Shown here: positions 1 to 8,018 of the stretch, in pieces | Numbering within the stretch: position 1 is the stretch's first letter | Layout: the number at the start of each line of letters is the position of its first letter | DNA from: Candidatus Nitricoxidivorans perseverans | GTDB lineage: Bacteria > Pseudomonadota > Gammaproteobacteria > Burkholderiales > Rhodocyclaceae | Direction: 5' to 3' | DNA: 64,000 bases | NCBI GenBank assembly: GCA_030246985.1 | Contig: CP107246.1 | Location: 308,282-372,281, forward strand | Notes under the pieces: generated by a model | The model's database searches: none | What the model saw: only the letters and a program-made list of their open reading frames with translations | What the model was told of the DNA's origin: nothing | Translations under genes and position numbers: made by a program

Positions 1-891
1 CGCGCCACGCTGTCGGCGAAGTCGGACGCGTTCGCCGGCATCGTCAAGATCGGCCGCACCCATTTGCAGGACGCGACACCGCTGACCCTGGGCCAGGAGT
101 TCTCCGGCTACGTCGCCCAACTCGACCACGCCGACGCCGTCGTCCAGGGCGCGCTGCCGTCGCTCTACCCGTTGGCCGTGGGCGGCACCGCCGTCGGCAC
201 CGGCCTCAACACCCATCCCGAGTTCGGCGCGCGCGTCGCCGCCGAACTCGCGCAGCGCCACGGCCTGCCGTTCGCCGCCGCCGCCAACAAGTTCGCCGCG
301 CTGGCCGCGCACGACGGCCTCGTCGCCGCGCACGGCGCCCTCCGAGTGCTCGCCGTCGCCCTGACGAAGATCGCCAACGATATCCGCTGGCTGGCTTCCG
401 GGCCGCGCTGCGGGCTCGGCGAGATCGCCATTCCGGAGAACGAACCCGGCAGCTCGATCATGCCGGGCAAGGTCAACCCGACGCAGTGCGAGGCGCTGCT
501 CATGCTCTGCGTCCAGGTCATGGCCAACGACGTCGCCGTCGGCATCGCCGGCGCTTCCGGCAATTTCGAATTGAACGTCGGCAAGCCGCTCATCGCCCAC
601 AATTTCCAGCAAAGCGTGCGGCTGCTCGCCGACGGGATGACGAGCTTCGAGGCCCGTTGCGCGCGCGGCATCGAGGCCAATCGGGAGCGCATCGGCGAAC
701 TTCTGGAGTGTTCCCTGATGCTGGTGACGGCGCTCGCGCCGCACATCGGCTACGACCGCGCCGCCGAAATTGCCAAGCGCGCGCACGCACAGGGCGAAAC
801 CCTGCGCGAGGCGGCGCTCGCGCTGGGGTACGTCACGGCGGAGGATTTCGATCGCTGGGTGCGGCCCGGCGAGATGACCGGCGGCGCTTAG
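1..891 (+). CDS. fumC: Fumarate hydratase class II, C-terminal part (5' end outside window)
   Basis: The reading frame is open from base 1 to the stop at 891 and gives about 296 residues of a family that is usually near 460, so the N-terminal third lies upstream of the window. The product interconverts fumarate and malate in the TCA cycle as an iron-free homotetramer. Visible family signatures are [10 protein letters not shown] near the in-window start, where the His belongs to the active site, and the fumarase/aspartase signature [16 protein letters not shown], which carries the mobile catalytic serine loop. Aspartase and argininosuccinate lyase share the second motif, but the combination with [15 protein letters not shown] fits FumC best. 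A second, unrelated class I fumarase lies at 19139-20662 on the other strand, so the cell carries both types. Confidence 0.9.
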   Translation, partial: RATLSAKSDAFAGIVKIGRTHLQDATPLTLGQEFSGYVAQLDHADAVVQGALPSLYPLAVGGTAVGTGLNTHPEFGARVAAELAQRHGLPFAAAANKFAALAAHDGLVAAHGALRVLAVALTKIANDIRWLASGPRCGLGEIAIPENEPGSSIMPGKVNPTQCEALLMLCVQVMANDVAVGIAGASGNFELNVGKPLIAHNFQQSVRLLADGMTSFEARCARGIEANRERIGELLECSLMLVTALAPHIGYDRAAEIAKRAHAQGETLREAALALGYVTAEDFDRWVRPGEMTGGA

Positions 892-922
892 CTTATCGGC
901 GAGCTCCGGTATCATGGGCGTC

Positions 923-1825
923 ATGGCCTACCGCACCCTCGAAGACTTCGTCGGCGACACACCGCTCGTCCGGCTCAAGCGCATCCCCGGCGAGGAGAAC
1001 GCGCGCCGCAACAACGTCATCCTCGCCAAGCTGGAAGGCAACAATCCGGCCGGGTCGGTCAAGGACCGTCCGGCGCTGTCGATGATCCTGCGCGCCGAGG
1101 AACGCGGCGACATCCGGCCCGGCGACACGCTGGTCGAGGCGACCTCGGGCAACACCGGCATCGCGCTGGCGATGGCGGCCGCGATGCGCGGCTACGGCAT
1201 GGTGCTCGTGATGCCGGAGAACCAGAGCGTCGAGCGGTGCCAGACCATGCGCGCCTTCGGCGCCGAGCTGGTGCTGACGCCCAAGGCGGCCAGCATGGAG
1301 GGCGCGCGCGACGCGGCCGAGCGCATGGTCGCGGAGGGCCGCGGCGTCATGCTCGACCAGTTCTCGAATCCCGACAATCCGCTGGCCCACTACGAGGGCA
1401 CCGGCCCTGAAATATGGCGCGACACGGAAGGCCGCGTCACCCACTTCGTCTCCAGCATGGGCACAACGGGCACCATCATGGGCTGCTCGCGTTTCCTCAA
1501 GGAGAAGAACCCCGCCGTGCGGATCGTCGGCTGTCAGCCGGAGGAAGGCGCCCAGATTCCCGGCATCCGCAAGTGGCCCATGGAATATCTGCCGAAGATC
1601 TGCGACTTCTCGCGCATCGACCGCCTCGAATATGTGGGCCAGCGGGAGGCCGAGGAGATGACCCGGCGCATGGCCCGCGAGGAGGGCATCTTCGCCGGCA
1701 TCTCCTCCGGCGGCGGATTGGCCGTGGCGCTGCGCATCGCCCGCGAGGTCGAGAACGCGGTGATCGTCACCATCGTTTGCGATCGCGGCGACCGCTACCT
1801 GTCCACCGGGGTCTTTCCCGCCTGA
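923..1825 (+). CDS. cysM: Cysteine synthase B (O-acetylserine sulfhydrylase B)
   Basis: This PLP enzyme makes cysteine from O-acetylserine and sulfide or thiosulfate in the cytoplasm. The 300-residue product has the family length. It shows the PLP-lysine motif EGNNPAGSVKDRPA near residue 45, the phosphate-binding TSGNTGIALA loop near residue 73, and GISSGGGLAVAL near the C-terminus. The spelling EGNNPAGSVKDR is typical of CysM rather than CysK. The ATG at 923 aligns the N-terminus (MAYRTLEDFVGDTPLV) with the family. An in-frame ATG at 914 would add three residues, and neither has a strong ribosome site. It follows fumC by about 30 bp and precedes the envelope gene by 13 bp, so co-transcription is plausible. 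Confidence 0.92.
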   Translation: MAYRTLEDFVGDTPLVRLKRIPGEENARRNNVILAKLEGNNPAGSVKDRPALSMILRAEERGDIRPGDTLVEATSGNTGIALAMAAAMRGYGMVLVMPENQSVERCQTMRAFGAELVLTPKAASMEGARDAAERMVAEGRGVMLDQFSNPDNPLAHYEGTGPEIWRDTEGRVTHFVSSMGTTGTIMGCSRFLKEKNPAVRIVGCQPEEGAQIPGIRKWPMEYLPKICDFSRIDRLEYVGQREAEEMTRRMAREEGIFAGISSGGGLAVALRIAREVENAVIVTIVCDRGDRYLSTGVFPA

Positions 1826-1838
1826 GCCTGGAGTGCGG

Positions 1839-3761
1839 ATGCCCTTCCGCGCCGTCCTGCCGGCACTGACTTTTCTTTTCGCCCTGCCCTGCGACGCGGC
1901 GCAGATCACGCTCTCGCTCGATTCCCTGCGCCACCCGGCCTTCGAGGCCGACGGCATCACCGTCCACCTCGACGCCTTCCGTCCGGGCGAGGCGGACATC
2001 AGGATCGCCCGGCTGAAGGCGGGCAGCTTCGAGTACCGGGATGTCAGCCTGCACTGCGCCGGGTTCAGCCTCGACGCCGGGCGCATCGACTGCCCGAAGG
2101 GGCAGATCCGGCGCGAATCCCGGCGCGGCGGCGAGCGGCCGCCCTTGCCGTTCTCCTTTTCATGGCGGCAGGGCGAGGGCCGCATCGATCTGGCGGTCGA
2201 GGGCGCCGACGCGAGCGCTTGGTCGCCGCTCATCAGGCGGCTGCGCGCCTGGAAGCCGGAAGGGCGTACCGACTTGCGGCTGACGGCCGACCGCCGCCGC
2301 GCCGAGATCAAACTGGCCTTCCGGAACCTGCGCTTCGCCGGCCCGAAGGGCGGCGTCGCCGCCGAAGGCATGTCCGTCGACATCGTCGCCACCGCGCAGC
2401 GCACGGACAAGGGCTGGTCCTGGCAGGCCACGCTCAACTGGCCGGAGGGGACGCTGCGTGCCGATCCCTGGGTGCGCAAGGCCGGTGTCGCGTCGGCGGC
2501 GCAGGGGACGCTCACCGACGCGGAATGGTCCGTCGACCTCGCGCGGCTCGACCTGGCCGGAATCGGCGGCGTCACCGCCAGCCTGCTCTGGGACAGGGAG
2601 CGCGGCGAGCCCGTGCGCTGGGGCTTCGTCACCGAGCGCCTCGACCTGGCGACGGCCGTGGAGCAGGGCGTGCAGCCCTGGCTCGCCACGCTCGGATTCC
2701 CGGCGTGGCGGGTGTCGGGCCGGGCCCGGTTCGCCGCCGAATGGGAGGGTGCGCTGAAGAGCTTCTACGCGGGGCTGGAGGGCGCGCAGCTTGCCGACGG
2801 GACGGGATTCATCGAACTCCACGGCGTCGAGGCGCACATCCCCTGGGAAGCGGGCGTGGCCACCGATGCCTCGTTCGGCATCGCCTCGGCGCGCTTCGGC
2901 GACCTGCCGCTCGGCGGCTTCACGTTGCCGATGCGCCTTTCCGGCCGCGAGGCGCGCGTCGGAAATGCGTCGGCGCCGCTGCTCGACGGGCGCTTCGAAA
3001 TCGAAGATTTGCGCGTCGAGCGCCTGCCCGCCGGCTGGCGGGGCGAATTTGCCGGCGGCATCGAGGGCGTCTCGATGCCGCGGCTGTCGAAGCTGCTCAA
3101 GCTGCCGCGCATGGAAGGCAGCCTGACCGCCCGCATCCCCCGCATCGCCTATGCCGACGGCGTGCTGGTACTGGACGGCGCGCTCGGCATCGAGGTGTTC
3201 GACGGCGGCATCATCGCGCACCGCCTGCGCGTGCTCGATCCGTTCTCCGCCGGCCGGCGCACCGTCCTCGACGTCACGGCGCGCGACCTCGACCTGGGCA
3301 TGCTCACGCGCACCTTCGCCTTCGGCAGCATCGAGGGGCGCTTCAACGCCGACATCGCCGACCTCGAAATGGTCGGCTGGCAGCCGGTGCGGTTTGCGGC
3401 GCGCATCGACAGCAGCCCCGGCGACCACCTTCGCCTGCTGAGCCTGGGCGCGCTTCAGGACATCACCGCGCTCGGCGAGGAAAAGGAAGGCAGGCTCGCC
3501 CGCCGCATCCCGGAACGCAGCGTCGGCGGCTTCGGCTATGCGCGCATCGGCGTCGGCCTTGCCCTCAGGGACGGCGTCTGCCGGCTCGACGGCATCCCCG
3601 GCACGGGCGACGACCGGCATGTCGTGCTGATGGAGGGCCGCGGCATCCCCTCGATCAACATCCTCGGCTACAATCGCCGCATCGACTGGGAAGCGATGCT
3701 CGCGCGCATCCGCGCCGTGATCGCAGGCAAGTCCGGCGCAGACGCCATCGTCATCGAATGA
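1839..3761 (+). CDS. Large periplasmic AsmA/YdbH-like envelope protein
   Basis: The 640-residue product begins with a clear Sec signal (PFRAVLPALTFLFALPCDA, cleavage near residue 20). The rest is beta-rich sequence with repeated short strands, as in the AsmA/TamB/YdbH group of bridge-like proteins linking inner and outer membranes. I see no enzymatic motif. The start is set at ATG 1839 because GGAG at 1830-1833 lies 5 bp upstream. The GTG at 1833 lies on that ribosome site and would lack its own. A tiny lipoprotein gene follows at once. In E. coli, YdbH works with the small lipoprotein YnbE, and the gene pair here resembles that arrangement. The YdbH assignment is inferred from architecture and neighbour, not from a conserved motif. 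The AsmA-like protein at 54661-56292 is a separate family member. Confidence 0.6.
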   Translation: MPFRAVLPALTFLFALPCDAAQITLSLDSLRHPAFEADGITVHLDAFRPGEADIRIARLKAGSFEYRDVSLHCAGFSLDAGRIDCPKGQIRRESRRGGERPPLPFSFSWRQGEGRIDLAVEGADASAWSPLIRRLRAWKPEGRTDLRLTADRRRAEIKLAFRNLRFAGPKGGVAAEGMSVDIVATAQRTDKGWSWQATLNWPEGTLRADPWVRKAGVASAAQGTLTDAEWSVDLARLDLAGIGGVTASLLWDRERGEPVRWGFVTERLDLATAVEQGVQPWLATLGFPAWRVSGRARFAAEWEGALKSFYAGLEGAQLADGTGFIELHGVEAHIPWEAGVATDASFGIASARFGDLPLGGFTLPMRLSGREARVGNASAPLLDGRFEIEDLRVERLPAGWRGEFAGGIEGVSMPRLSKLLKLPRMEGSLTARIPRIAYADGVLVLDGALGIEVFDGGIIAHRLRVLDPFSAGRRTVLDVTARDLDLGMLTRTFAFGSIEGRFNADIADLEMVGWQPVRFAARIDSSPGDHLRLLSLGALQDITALGEEKEGRLARRIPERSVGGFGYARIGVGLALRDGVCRLDGIPGTGDDRHVVLMEGRGIPSINILGYNRRIDWEAMLARIRAVIAGKSGADAIVIE

Positions 3762-3770
3762 GCCGTCCGA

Positions 3771-3899
3771 ATGAACCGTCAACTCCTCCTGCTGATCGCC
3801 GTCCCGATGCTTTCCGCCTGCGTCAATCTGCACGTGCATTTCCCGGAGGCGCCGGCAGAGAAGCCGGCGGCGGAGGCGCCCGCCCAACCCGAAAAATGA
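3771..3899 (+). CDS. Small outer-membrane-type lipoprotein (YnbE-like position)
   Basis: This gene encodes 42 residues: a short signal peptide, the lipobox LSAC with Cys17 as the lipidated residue, the segment VNLHVHFPEAP, and a Pro/Ala/Glu-rich tail. The residue after Cys is Val, not Asp, so an outer-membrane destination is likely. It sits 9 bp after the AsmA/YdbH-like gene, and its TGA overlaps the ATG of the next gene (ATGA). A small lipoprotein directly after a YdbH-like gene recalls the YnbE-YdbH pair, in which the lipoprotein extends the beta-groove of the larger partner. The sequence is too short to prove orthology. Confidence 0.6.
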   Translation: MNRQLLLLIAVPMLSACVNLHVHFPEAPAEKPAAEAPAQPEK

Positions 3900-4684
3900 C
3901 GCCCATCCTCGCCTTCGACATCGAAACCATCCCCGACGTCGCCGGGCTGCGGCTGTTGCACGGCCTGCCTGCCGACCTGTCCGACGCCGAGGCGGCCGAG
4001 TTCGCCTTCCAGAAGCAGCGGGCGAAGAACGGCAGCGATTTCCTGCCGCTCCACCTGCAGCGCATCGTCGTCATCTCCTGCGCCCTTCGCAACGACGACG
4101 GCTTCCGGGTGTTCTCGCTGGCCGAGCCCAGGATGACCGAGGGCGAGATCGTCCAGCGATTCTTCGACGGCATCGAGAAATTCACGCCGCAGATCGTTTC
4201 CTGGAACGGCGGCGGCTTCGACCTGCCGGTGCTTCACTACCGGGGCCTGATCCATGGCGTGGCCGCGCCGCGCTACTGGGACATGGGCGAGGGCGACTAC
4301 CGCGACAGCCGCGACTTCAAGTGGAACAACTACATCAGCCGCTACCACGCGCGCCACCTCGACCTGATGGACCTCCTGGCCATGTACCAGCCGCGTGCCA
4401 GCGCCCCGCTCGACGAGCTGGCGAAGCTGATGGGCCTGCCCGGCAAGCTGGGCATGGACGGTTCCGCCGTCTGGGGCGCGTACCTCGACGGCAGGATCGA
4501 CGACATCCGCGACTACTGCGAGACCGACGTCGTCAACACCTATCTCGTCTGGCTGGGTTTCCAGAAGATGCGCGGCGCGATGACGGCGGCGGAGCACGAC
4601 GCCGAGGCGGCCTTCGTTCGCGGCCAGCTCGCGGCCGGCGACGCCGAGCACTGGAAGGAATTCGTCAGCGCCTGGCCTGCCTGA
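3896..4684 (+). CDS. PolB-associated-type 3'-5' exonuclease
   Basis: The 262-residue protein resembles the predicted 3'-5' exonucleases related to the proofreading domain of family B DNA polymerases (DEDD fold), with no polymerase domain attached. Motif Exo I is AFDIETIPD at residues 5-13. Exo II-type sequence is the SWNGGGFDLPVL block near residue 102. The Exo III region is DYCETDVVNTYLVW near residue 204. It would degrade single-stranded DNA ends or act in repair, and the precise substrate is unknown. The ATG overlaps the lipoprotein stop by 4 bp, so it is translationally coupled to the envelope genes. It is the last gene before the CRISPR-Cas locus. Another DEDD exonuclease domain, of the DnaQ type, lies at 28237-30366. 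Confidence 0.8.
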   Translation: MTPILAFDIETIPDVAGLRLLHGLPADLSDAEAAEFAFQKQRAKNGSDFLPLHLQRIVVISCALRNDDGFRVFSLAEPRMTEGEIVQRFFDGIEKFTPQIVSWNGGGFDLPVLHYRGLIHGVAAPRYWDMGEGDYRDSRDFKWNNYISRYHARHLDLMDLLAMYQPRASAPLDELAKLMGLPGKLGMDGSAVWGAYLDGRIDDIRDYCETDVVNTYLVWLGFQKMRGAMTAAEHDAEAAFVRGQLAAGDAEHWKEFVSAWPA

Positions 4685-4706
4685 AGCGGCCGAACAGTCT
4701 TTTCTC

Positions 4707-4725
4707 AGGCTCATCCAGTGAGCCT
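4707..4725. promoter_or_regulatory. Inverted repeat upstream of cas3
   Basis: A perfect 7-bp inverted repeat, AGGCTCA and TGAGCCT, is separated by TCCAG. It lies in the 92-bp gap between the exonuclease gene and cas3, 51 bp before the cas3 ATG. No T-run follows on either strand, so it is a poor intrinsic terminator. It could be an operator for the cas operon or a factor-dependent terminator. Function unknown. Confidence 0.35.
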
Positions 4726-4776
4726 TAGCCCGTTTACGATGTACCCAACCGACGCAATAAGCATGGGGAGGGGCGG

Positions 4777-7260
4777 ATGGACGATTATCTGGCGCATGTT
4801 CGGGTGGATGGCGATACGCAATCGCTACAGGATCATTTGTTGGACGTAGCACGTCTAGCCAGCCGTAATGCAGGAAAGATCGGGTTATCGGCTCATGGCG
4901 AACTGCTTGGGTTGCTGCACGACATCGGGAAGTTCAGTGCTGCATTCCAAAGCTATCTCAAATCGGCGACAGACCTGCTCGATCAGGACACCGATGAGAA
5001 TTATGTCGACGCCGGCGGACTCAAGGGCAAGATCGATCATTCGACCGCCGGAGCCCAGATTGTCTGGGGCGAACTTGGTGGTCAGGGAGTAGCGGGGCGC
5101 ATCGCCGGCCAGGTGCTTGCGCTTTGCGTCGCGTCGCACCATTCGGGCTTGATCGATTGCATCGGTGCCAAGGGGCCAGCGTTCGGCCAGGATGTTTTTG
5201 GCGGGCGCATGGACAAGGCTGACGAGCGCACCCATTTGCAAGAAGCGTGGAGCAAGGTCGATCCCGACATCCGTGATCGGATTGTGGTGCTGCTCTCGGA
5301 CTCAAAAATCCGCGAGGATCTCGTGGGTACGGTCAAGCGCATCAGCCAGTCGCTACCGGATGGTGTTGCCGACTCGAAAATCATCGAGCAACAGCAGGTT
5401 GCCCTATTGGTGCGCTTCCTGTTCAGCTGCCTGATCGACGCAGACCGGCTCGATACGGCTACCTTCGAGAAGCCACGGGCCAATCGCCATCGCCCCCATG
5501 GCTGTTACGCCGATTGGGAGCGACTGATTGGCAATCTGGAGGCCCATCTTGCCGGTTTCGAACCGCGCGAGCCTATCGACGACCTGCGGCGGGACATTTC
5601 GCGACACTGCCTGAGCGCGGCGGCTCGCGAGCGGGGTATCTACTCGCTCACCGTCCCAACGGGCGGCGGCAAGACCTTGGCCAGCCTGCGCTTTGCCATG
5701 CATCACGCGGCGCGTTACGGGATGGATCGCATTATTTACGTCATTCCCTTTACGTCGATCATCGACCAGAACGCAGAGGTCGTCCGCGCGATCCTAGAAA
5801 CCGAAGATGATCCTGCATCCGTCGGGCGCGTCGTGCTCGAACACCACGGTAACCTGACACCGGAGATACAGGGGTGGCGCGACAAGATGCTCACCGAGAA
5901 CTGGGATGCGCCGGTGATCTACACGACCATGGTGCAATTCCTCGAAGCCCTGTTCGGGGCCGGTACACGAGGTGCCAGGCGGATGCACCAGCTCGCCAAC
6001 GCCGTGTTGATCTTCGACGAAGTGCAGTCGCTGCCGGTTTCCTGCGTCCATCTGTTCAACAATGCCGTCAACTTCCTGGTTGACACTGGAGGCAGTACGG
6101 CCGTTCTGTGCACCGCGACCCAGCCGCTGCTCGACAAGGTCGACGCCAGCCAGGGTGCTATCAAGCTCCTCGAAGACGCCGAGATCATGCCGAACGTCGG
6201 ACGCCTGTTCGCGAATCTGAAGCGAACCGAGGTACTGAATCGCCACAAGGCCGGCGGTTGGACGCCGGAAGAGATCGCAGCGTTGGCCATTGACGAAGCC
6301 AATGCGGTCGGCAGTTGTCTGGTCGTCGTCAATACCAAGCGCGCGGCGCGAGAGGTCTATCGGCTTGTGACGGCGCAAGTCGATATTCCCGTCTTTCATC
6401 TCAGCACCAACATGTGCCCGGCGCACCGTAAGGCGCGGCTGGCCGAGATGCGCAAACGTCTGGACCGGCGGAAGCCCGTACTGTGCGTCAGCACCCAACT
6501 GATCGAGGCTGGCGTCGATATCGACTTCGGCGCGGTGATCCGCTACGCCGCCGGACTCGACTCCATCGCCCAAGCGGCAGGGCGTTGCAACAGGCATGGA
6601 CGGCGGCCGACCGGCCGCGTCCATGTGGTCAACCCGTGCGACGAGAATATCGATGCCTTGATTGACATTCGCATCGGCCGGGACAAGACTGCGCGAATGC
6701 TGGATGACTATGCCGACGACCCCGCTCGCTTTGGCCACAACCTGATTGGTCCGGCCGCCATGGCGTGGTACTACGAGAACTACTTTTTCGCGCGCAAGGA
6801 CGACATGCGCTACCCGGTGCCAGCCGGCAAGTTGGGCCATGACGACATGCTGACCAATCTTCTGTCGACGAATGCCTTGGCGGTCGCCGAGTACGGCCAG
6901 CGGAAGGGCAAGGCGCCAGATGTCTGGCTGCGCCAGGCATTCATGACGGCGGCGAAGGCCTTCAAGGCTATCGACGCCCCCACGCAAGGCGTCATTGTTC
7001 CCCACGGAGACAGGGGACGGGAACTCGTCAACGATCTTTGCGCCGCGATCGAGGTCGAGCGTCAGATCAACCTGTTGCGCCGCGCGCAGCAATTCACTGT
7101 CAACGTCTTTCCCGGCGACCTGCGCAAGTTGCAGGAAAGCGGCGCCCTGCATCCGGTTCAGGAGGACTCGGCCATCCTGCATCTCGATCCCCGCCACTAC
7201 AGCGCCGAGTTCGGCCTTGTCACCGAGCCGGTTAACCCTATGGAGACCTTGCTATCGTGA
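4777..7260 (+). CDS. cas3: Cas3 nuclease-helicase, type I-C
   Basis: The 827-residue effector is recruited to Cascade-bound DNA, nicks the displaced strand with its HD nuclease and unwinds it. The HD nuclease domain occupies roughly residues 1-240, with His48-Asp49 in LGLLHDIGKF and a second metal-site motif, ASHHSG, near residue 115. The SF2 helicase follows: Walker A PTGGGKT with Lys299, the DEVQ box at residues 414-417, SAT-like CTATQP, motif V STQLIEAGVDIDF and motif VI AQAAGRCNRHGR. All catalytic motifs appear intact. A purine-rich ribosome site (GGGGAGGGG) precedes the ATG. It heads the operon cas3-cas5c-cas8c-cas7c, and its stop overlaps the GTG of cas5c. Confidence 0.95.
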   Translation: MDDYLAHVRVDGDTQSLQDHLLDVARLASRNAGKIGLSAHGELLGLLHDIGKFSAAFQSYLKSATDLLDQDTDENYVDAGGLKGKIDHSTAGAQIVWGELGGQGVAGRIAGQVLALCVASHHSGLIDCIGAKGPAFGQDVFGGRMDKADERTHLQEAWSKVDPDIRDRIVVLLSDSKIREDLVGTVKRISQSLPDGVADSKIIEQQQVALLVRFLFSCLIDADRLDTATFEKPRANRHRPHGCYADWERLIGNLEAHLAGFEPREPIDDLRRDISRHCLSAAARERGIYSLTVPTGGGKTLASLRFAMHHAARYGMDRIIYVIPFTSIIDQNAEVVRAILETEDDPASVGRVVLEHHGNLTPEIQGWRDKMLTENWDAPVIYTTMVQFLEALFGAGTRGARRMHQLANAVLIFDEVQSLPVSCVHLFNNAVNFLVDTGGSTAVLCTATQPLLDKVDASQGAIKLLEDAEIMPNVGRLFANLKRTEVLNRHKAGGWTPEEIAALAIDEANAVGSCLVVVNTKRAAREVYRLVTAQVDIPVFHLSTNMCPAHRKARLAEMRKRLDRRKPVLCVSTQLIEAGVDIDFGAVIRYAAGLDSIAQAAGRCNRHGRRPTGRVHVVNPCDENIDALIDIRIGRDKTARMLDDYADDPARFGHNLIGPAAMAWYYENYFFARKDDMRYPVPAGKLGHDDMLTNLLSTNALAVAEYGQRKGKAPDVWLRQAFMTAAKAFKAIDAPTQGVIVPHGDRGRELVNDLCAAIEVERQINLLRRAQQFTVNVFPGDLRKLQESGALHPVQEDSAILHLDPRHYSAEFGLVTEPVNPMETLLS

Positions 7261-8018
7261 ATGAAACCCGACACAAAGGAATTTCCTTCAAGGTGTGGGG
7301 GCGGTATGCACTATTCACCGACCCGCTAACCCGCGTTGGCGGCGAGAAGTGCTCCTACCATATCCCCACCTACGAAGCGATGAAGGGTGTCTGCAAGTCG
7401 ATCTACTGGAAGCCGACCTTCATCTGGATTGTCGACGAGGTGCGGGTCATGAAGCGCATACGCACCCAGACCAAGGGCGTTAAGCCGCTCGTGCTTTCCG
7501 GCGGCAACGACCTGGCGACCTATACCTTCCTCGCCAACGTCGAATACCAGGTGCGCGCCCATTTCGAATGGAACACGCACCGGCCAGAACTCGCCGACGA
7601 CCACAACCCGGGCAAACACTTCGCGGTCGCCCAGCGTACGCTGGAACGCGGCGGGCGGCAGGACATCTTTCTTGGCACCCGCGATTGCCAAGGCTACGTC
7701 GAACCCTGCGAGTTCGGTAGCGGCGCCGGTGCGTACGACGATACGGATGAACTGGCATTCGGCCTGATGTTCCACGGCTTCGACTATCCCGACGAAACCG
7801 GGATCGACGAGAACCAACGGGGGGTACTCCGTGCGCGCTTTGGACGGCCGACGATGAAAGATGGCGTCATCCGCTTCCCTCATCCCGGTAGTGACAATCT
7901 CATTCGAAAGGACGTGCGCGAGATGACCGCGAAGCGCTTCGTCAAGGACATCAACCTGCGCGGCGTCGGGGCAGAAGCGGCGGAACTGCAACTGGAGGCC
8001 GGCGATGGCTTGGATTGA
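7257..8018 (+). CDS. cas5c: Cas5c (Cas5d), crRNA-processing subunit of type I-C Cascade
   Basis: The 253-residue protein begins with a GTG inside the cas3 stop (GTGA), a 4-bp overlap. In type I-C systems, which lack Cas6, this subunit cleaves the repeat hairpin to release crRNA and then holds the 5' handle. The N-terminus (KGISFKVWGRYALFTDP) and the block IPTYEAMKGVCKSIYWKP match the family. The substrate is supplied by the array at 14365-18148, whose repeats form a 10-bp stem with a GCGA loop. The downstream cas8c gene starts within its last 14 bp. Confidence 0.92.
   Translation: MNETRHKGISFKVWGRYALFTDPLTRVGGEKCSYHIPTYEAMKGVCKSIYWKPTFIWIVDEVRVMKRIRTQTKGVKPLVLSGGNDLATYTFLANVEYQVRAHFEWNTHRPELADDHNPGKHFAVAQRTLERGGRQDIFLGTRDCQGYVEPCEFGSGAGAYDDTDELAFGLMFHGFDYPDETGIDENQRGVLRARFGRPTMKDGVIRFPHPGSDNLIRKDVREMTAKRFVKDINLRGVGAEAAELQLEAGDGLD

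Noticed and set aside
4707..4725. Rho-independent terminator after the exonuclease gene
   Set aside because: The stem is present but no T-run follows on either strand. Kept only as an inverted repeat.
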